Shown: positions 58,884 through 64,000 of the stretch, piece after piece
Position numbering within the stretch: position 1 is the first letter of the stretch
Layout of the letters: the number at the start of each line of letters is the position of its first letter
Assembly: GCA_018105865.1 (NCBI GenBank)
Contig: CM030862.1
Span: 7,495,979-7,559,978 of the forward strand
Direction of reading: 5' to 3'
From: Metaphire vulgaris
Lineage: Eukaryota > Annelida > Clitellata > Crassiclitellata > Megascolecidae
DNA: 64,000 nucleotides
The notes under the pieces: model-generated
Told to the model about the DNA's origin: nothing
The model's database searches: none
The model's input: only the letters and a program-made list of their open reading frames with translations
Position numbers and translations under genes: made by a program

Positions 58884-61290
58884 TATTGCTGAATTTTTTT
58901 TACAACTTTTTAATGTTATTTATCATATCATACTTTTTTTAGAGTTCTTGAACTCTGATCTATGATTGATCTTCTGTTTTATGTACTATAGTATCTTATT
59001 TACAGAGTGCGTTTAAATCAAGTTTGAAGATTAAATTCTTTTCATAATGGCTTGAAGCTGTTAGCTTGAATCACTTGTTTAAATCATGAAATTTTTTGTG
59101 TTTATTTTGCAAAAATCATGTGGCACTAGGCCTGGCTGTGTAGTTATTTGTTTTAGTACCCATCTGTATGACTTCCATTAAGTAATTTTTTTTGTAAAAC
59201 TCAGAATAGTTATCGCATGCCTAATTTTGACTCAAGTTCACCCTTTCATCGGGCAATCCTCACCATTGATTTCCATGTGGTTTTTACTTGCCAATGTCGA
59301 GGTCTTAGCTCAGATGGTGATTTTATGAATAATTTAGCATATCTCAGATACAAATAAAATTAAAGATTTCATAATCAGCTGGTGTTTGTCATGATCAATG
59401 TTAAAGAATTTTATGAAAATGATGAGTTTTCCTTTGTGATTGATTTTTATGCAATGATTGGGTTTGTGTCACACAAATCTGATCTGTGATAGACTTGGAG
59501 AGCATAGGACAAAAATCAAAGCACAGAGATAGTCCATCTTCTGCACTGGTTTGCTCCAAAGAGGCCCGATTCTCTGTTACTTCTGTGCTAGAGTTAGTCC
59601 AGGCCTTGTTCTGTAATGAATTGCCAGTATTAGACCAGTAGGACAAACTCAGGCATTTTAGTTTTAGCATTTCAAACATGTTTGTTTCGAGTTGTTTTCA
59701 CACATTTATGCAGAACTCATGTTGCAGAGGTTTATAGTTTGTCAGGATTTGCAGATATTTGATGTATAATAAACCAGTTAAAATTGATATCACTTTTTGA
59801 ATGGTTCAATGGTGACAACTTAATTGTGATGTATAATATTAAGTCCTTTTATTATATAGCTGTAGTTTCTTGAAAACATGAAGACCAATCATGCAGTAGC
59901 TGTGAGGGCTGTAGCAGTTTGGACTGGCTGACTCATTCTTCGTGTCAATTTTGGAAAACAGCTACTTTAGGCCTATACTGCTGTCTGAATTTAATTATGT
60001 GCTTGATCTGTTGCTGCTCCTACACATGGGGTGTGTTTTGGGTATGGCTTTCCTTAGACAAGCACTGACAATGGCTTTGTTTGGAATCTTGGCTGACAGC
60101 TGGTCACACTCTGTTGCCTTTAAATGGGTTCTGTAAGAGAGAGATCGGTAAACATGATTTTGGTGAAACTTCATAGGTCATATTTGTCGTGGTAGTTCCT
60201 CTTTCTGCATTTAGCTAAAAAATTTGCACTGTCCTAGTTTGTAAATAAGATTATTCATTTAGTTTGGTAAGTAAATCTTGGTGTTTATTATTTGACATTT
60301 ATTTAAAAATTGTGTTTTATACAAATATAATTTGGTTTGCTCAAATAAGATGCCTTGGATTTTTTCCATTGTTCGTAAGAAAATGTTGAAAGTGGCACCA
60401 CATTTTGGCCTGCAACAGTGTGCTGTTGATATGATTTCATAATTATCATGGAGAACGAGTAGTTAATTAATCATGGCTGTAATCTTGTTTAAAATCATTA
60501 CCTACTTCGTAATTAATATTTTAAAATTTAATTCTGCCAAGTTTTTTTGCTTTATTTACACACAGGATTCATTAATCTTTCAATGATTTTAAAAGCAAGT
60601 ATAATTTATTACATGTCAAGATGAATTAAGGGAGGTATTAGTAGCTATTTTTATTTATCACCAATTTGTTCACTTGTTATTAGTGTAGACAGCATTTGCC
60701 TAGGTTTTTGGAATTGTTTGGATATACTAAATTATAATGTCATGGTGGTCAAATGTTGATTTCTAAACTAATCCTCGGACAATTTGGATTCCAGTCATTG
60801 GTTGATGACAACTGGACTTTGTTTAAAAATATAAGTAGACCAATGTATCTTCAATAGCACCAATTGGGTGTTAGCCATGCTGGAAAGTTAAAATGTTTAT
60901 AATTCTAGTTTCCACGGAAATATCAATGTCATTCTGATACAGAAAGTTTTAAGCATAAGCAGCAGGGAGAGAGCTTCATTGAGTTGTTGTATGCTATTAT
61001 TGAGCTCAGTTAATATGTCATATTATTTATTGGGTTTGAAGCATGACTGCTGTATTGAAAATGAAATATTTAATACTTGGAAATAATGTGACTTGATTAA
61101 GAAGATTGACTTCTAGTTTTAAATTAATTTTTTTCCAACTTATGTTTGCCAATGTATTTGCTTGCTTGCAGCACTGTAATGCATTTTCACACTGAACTAA
61201 TGCAGGTATAAAAATATATTTTAAAACTTTTTCTTTAGATGCTGCTGTTTGCCAATTGGTTTTTGGGTGTTTTGTAATTTTGCCTTTTTT
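58884..61290. other. 3' region of the fucosyltransferase and A+T-rich spacer
   Basis: AATAAA sites occur near 59351 and 59767. No transposon ends or supported coding exons were recognised. If the gene at 61295 has upstream exons, they would lie here or before the fucosyltransferase. Confidence 0.5.
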
Positions 61291-61294
61291 ATAG

Positions 61295-64000
61295 GCTTGT
61301 CATTTTTGAAGCAATGGCTAGTAAAACTGATTCTTACACTAAACGTGATTTGTTTGATCATGAGGAAATTCTTGCTGATGACAAGCACACTAGTAAGTTA
61401 CTGACTAAAGAAGATAATTTGGATGTATTGGTTAATCAGCCTCAGAAGTCATATTGCTTCATGAATAGTGACTCTACTGTACATGATGAATCTTCCAAGG
61501 CAATTAATGGAGAAGAATGTAAAGAAAGTAACATCTTCACAACAATAGCTCGCAAGAAATCAGTTGCAATTAAAGTCGACAAATGGTCATCAGATCCAGC
61601 TACTGTAAAGGAGACAATACCAAGAGAGATTATTTATGCTGTGGCTGATAAAACAGGGAATCCGCATCCGTTAGTCAAGGGAGAGAATAAAGAAGGTGAC
61701 AACAACATTATTTACGGCACAGTCAACAAGTCATCGGAAACTCTGCTGCAGAATTTTCTAGAAAACGAACCCGGCTGCGAGGCCTACTACGGCCAAGTTA
61801 ACAAAGTGACTAAGACCGGGCAGCAAAATGGCTACGTAAAAGATTCGGCACATTTCTCCAAAGTCAGATGCCAGCCTCCAGATGAATATGATGATATTGG
61901 TACGAGTGACGATCTCCAGAATGATGACGAAGGCCGTCGGCAGAGAAAAGAGACTTTGTATGCGTATGTTGGTGGAAAGGTAATGGTCGTAAGTGACGAA
62001 GGCGACTATGCATCGGTTGATACGCTGTCAGACTCGGACATCTCAAAAACATCCGAGGTAAATACACTTTGTCAGAATTGAACTGAACCAAGTAAGTGAG
62101 TGCAGGGCCAATCCGAGGGAACCAGCAGGGTCATTTGGCCTGGGCCTCCAATTTTTGGGGCCTCTTTTTTTAAAGTTAACCCCTTTACTGTGCATTTAAC
62201 TGTAATTCAATGTTAAATGGACGGATATTTTGGGGTCCCTGGTAAAGGGGTTAATGTCTAATGTGTTAAACATCTTATTCACGTTACAATATTGAATTTT
62301 TGTGTAATTGTTGAATTGTAATAGTGATTTTTGAATGAGTCATAATGATACTATATTCTATTCGGCTGAATTTTCATATAATATACTATTTAAGTTTGCA
62401 ATCATTCAGGCATACTAAATATTCTGATTTGGAGTTTGACAAATAGCTTTCGACATTTCACACATCTCTAAAGGGCATAACCTAATTTCCAGTCTAGTTC
62501 ATGGCCTCAAAATTTTGAAATGGCCTGGACCTCCTTCAGCTTTTGAAGGGGCCTGAGTGAGTGGATGAGTAAAATCTTGTAAATTTATATAGAGCTTTTG
62601 GCAGTAAAACTGCAGTAGCTGCTTATATTGGTGGTGCTAAGCAAGGCTATCTAAGCAGGCCCATTCAGAGGGGGGCCAGGAGGGCCATTTGGCCCGGGCC
62701 TCCATATGTTGGGGGCCTGTTTTTTTCTTTGTCTAGAAATTTGGGAGAGCTAGAAAGCTAGATAGTTACTACTAGGAGGGGCCTCAAAATTTGATGATGA
62801 CCTTTTTTTGCTTGTCAACAATTTTGAGATTTCGGGAAAGCTAGAAAGGTAACCGTGGTCCTCAAAATTGGTGATTACATTTTTTTGCTTGTCAAAATTT
62901 AAATTTAATTTTTGGAAAGGCTAGGAGAGGCCTCAAAATTCCAACTGGCCCGGACCTCCTTCAGCCTCTGAAGGGGCCTGTATCTAAGCCATGTAGAATG
63001 AAGCTCATTCTACATCCTAGAGAGTTCAGAGTGAAATAGATTTTTTGGGCTTGATATTTGAAGAAATTTACTGATGAATTTTCCAGATTTCTGATTTGAA
63101 TTTGGCAAAAGTCACTTTTGGGGCAGGAAGTATGTGTGTTGCTTCTGGTAAGGTAACCCATGGTGTTCTTTGGAATTCTTGGGTGCTGAAATTTCTCAGT
63201 TGTGAATTCCCCCTCCCCCCAATTGTCTTAATTCTCGGTGTATTATGAATGAGGGAGTGATGATAGAGCAAAGTTGATCAACTACCCGGTAATTTTTCAT
63301 CGATGCAACTGTGATTTGTATTTTATCTTGAATTGTAGCTGATATAGACAATACACAGTGACAGAATTAAAACTGACCTCTGAATCGAAGTTACAGTATT
63401 AAAATGAAAAGATTTAACAGCGGTCTCTGGTAAACTACATTCCAAGTTCAAAATATGCACTGTGCTCCTGTAAATTTGGACATCTGGTTCAACATTGCGA
63501 CCATCTGGGTGGTTTCCCATCCATGTGTGAGCCTAAGCCAAACATGCTTAACTTAAATAAGGAGGTCCATGTTTTTGCTATGTTGAAATGATGTTTACAT
63601 GATTCCTTATGATTATATTTAGACTACAGGAGACAGTATGGTCTCATTTGAATGTCAAGCAGTGGCAAAGAAATGTCAAGAGTAAGTACTGTGTCCAACT
63701 TTTGCTCTTAAGCATACCTGGTAGCCAACCCATCTAATATCACGTTTCGGGGACTATGCAAAATATGTGATAAAATAGACTTGGATTTATGGCATGTATG
63801 GCACACACTATTCACTCACATCTATTCAATGCAATCACTAGGAAGTTAGCATGTTATTGTTGTGTCTAGGCATTTCAGAAATGCTGATACACTGCAGCAC
63901 TTGAAGGCCTTAAGGCTGCATTGATTTTGCTTACCTGCTTTTATTTTTACTTTTTTACAGTTCAGGATCAACGCTTAACTCAGAAAATGGTTTGAACAAA
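61295..64000 (+). CDS. Unrecognised protein with repeated YxxV motifs (partial, runs off right edge)
   Basis: Exons: 61295 (or ATG 61314)-62057, 63623-63681, and 63961 to the window end. Phases match (phase 0, then GA+T). From the ATG the first exon gives 248 residues, hydrophilic, acidic and Lys-rich, with no membrane segment. Tyrosine motifs are regularly placed: IIYAVADK (Y108), IIYGTVNK (Y134), YYGQVNK (Y159), YDDI (Y192), TLYAYV (Y216) and DYASV (Y232). The first three look like degenerate repeats about 25 residues apart. IIYGTV fits an ITIM-like pattern and TLYAYV an ITSM-like pattern. That suggests a phospho-tyrosine SH2-docking tail or adaptor, but this is pattern matching only. The frame stays open upstream to an acceptor (TTTTTTATAG, 61285-61294), so the exon may be internal and the tail may belong to a receptor with exons further upstream. 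I do not recognise the family. Confidence 0.7.
62103..62555. mobile_element. hAT-type MITE, perfect TSD
   Basis: CAGGGCCAATCCGAGGG at the left and CTTTTGAAGGGGCCTG at the right. AGTGAGTG is duplicated exactly (62095-62102, 62556-62563). It lies 45 bp after the donor of the YxxV gene. It includes a nested palindromic unit TTAACCCCTTTACTG...AAAGGGGTTAA (about 62175-62255), also present near 34120-34200 and 38735-38810. Confidence 0.86.
62656..62980. mobile_element. hAT-type MITE, perfect TSD, motif copies inside
   Basis: CAGGCCCATTCAGAGGGG at the left and CCTCTGAAGGGGCCTG at the right. TATCTAAG is duplicated exactly (62648-62655, 62981-62988). It has two clean copies of the GACCTTTTTTTGCTTGTCA motif (about 62799-62817 and 62876-62894) and a degenerate third near 62707-62730. 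It is related to the element at 62103-62555. Confidence 0.88.

Noticed and set aside
59401..59679. 92-codon minus-strand frame
   Set aside because: No recognisable domain, no splice context, and it lies in the fucosyltransferase 3' region.

Overview
The window is nuclear DNA of an animal. The genes are split by GT-AG introns with matching phases, the sequence is A+T-rich, microsatellites are abundant, and non-LTR retrotransposon tails and short DNA transposons fill the introns. The gene set (a ciliary coiled-coil protein, LARP1, a mitochondrial ornithine carrier, a GT11 fucosyltransferase) is metazoan. The repeat load and the presence of a bacterial-type anhydro-N-acetylmuramic acid kinase suggest a marine invertebrate. 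I cannot name the phylum from sequence alone.

Layout. 1-6.5 kb (+): last four recognisable exons of a CFAP58 homologue, entering from the left. Its introns hold nested hAT MITEs, SINE-like sequence and an intron-containing tRNA-Lys(UUU) gene on the minus strand. 7.9-14.1 kb (-): four exons of a SLC25A15/ORC1-type mitochondrial ornithine carrier, convergent with CFAP58. The first exon was not found, and the third recognisable exon carries a one-base frameshift. 14.1-21.2 kb: intergenic, with LINE relics, a mariner-type MITE and simple repeats. 21.2-25.3 kb (+): a complete three-exon AnmK gene (401 codons), a peptidoglycan-recycling enzyme normally found in bacteria. 26.0-27.8 kb: three hAT-type nonautonomous elements. 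28.7-54.9 kb (-): a complete LARP1 gene. Twenty coding exons join in frame to 1266 codons, with the La motif in the middle and the DM15 region near the C-terminus. Its introns carry LINE fragments, a mariner remnant, MITEs and a 0.3-kb duplicated segment. 55-57.8 kb: LARP1 upstream region, a MITE and LINE tails. 57.9-58.9 kb (+): an intronless-coding GT11 alpha-1,2-fucosyltransferase, a type II membrane protein. 61.3-64.0 kb (+): an unrecognised gene running off the right edge, whose product is rich in YxxV tyrosine motifs.

The genes are unrelated housekeeping or specialised loci, not a pathway cluster. The two most unusual things are the intron-bearing bacterial-type AnmK, and a short motif (GACCTTTTTTTGCTTGTCA) that recurs about 14 times inside MITEs whose terminal inverted repeats otherwise differ. 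Many MITEs have perfect 8-bp target-site duplications, so insertion was recent on the scale of intron decay. Coordinates of exons were worked out by hand from splice motifs and phase. Functional calls rest on recognised protein families, not on a search.
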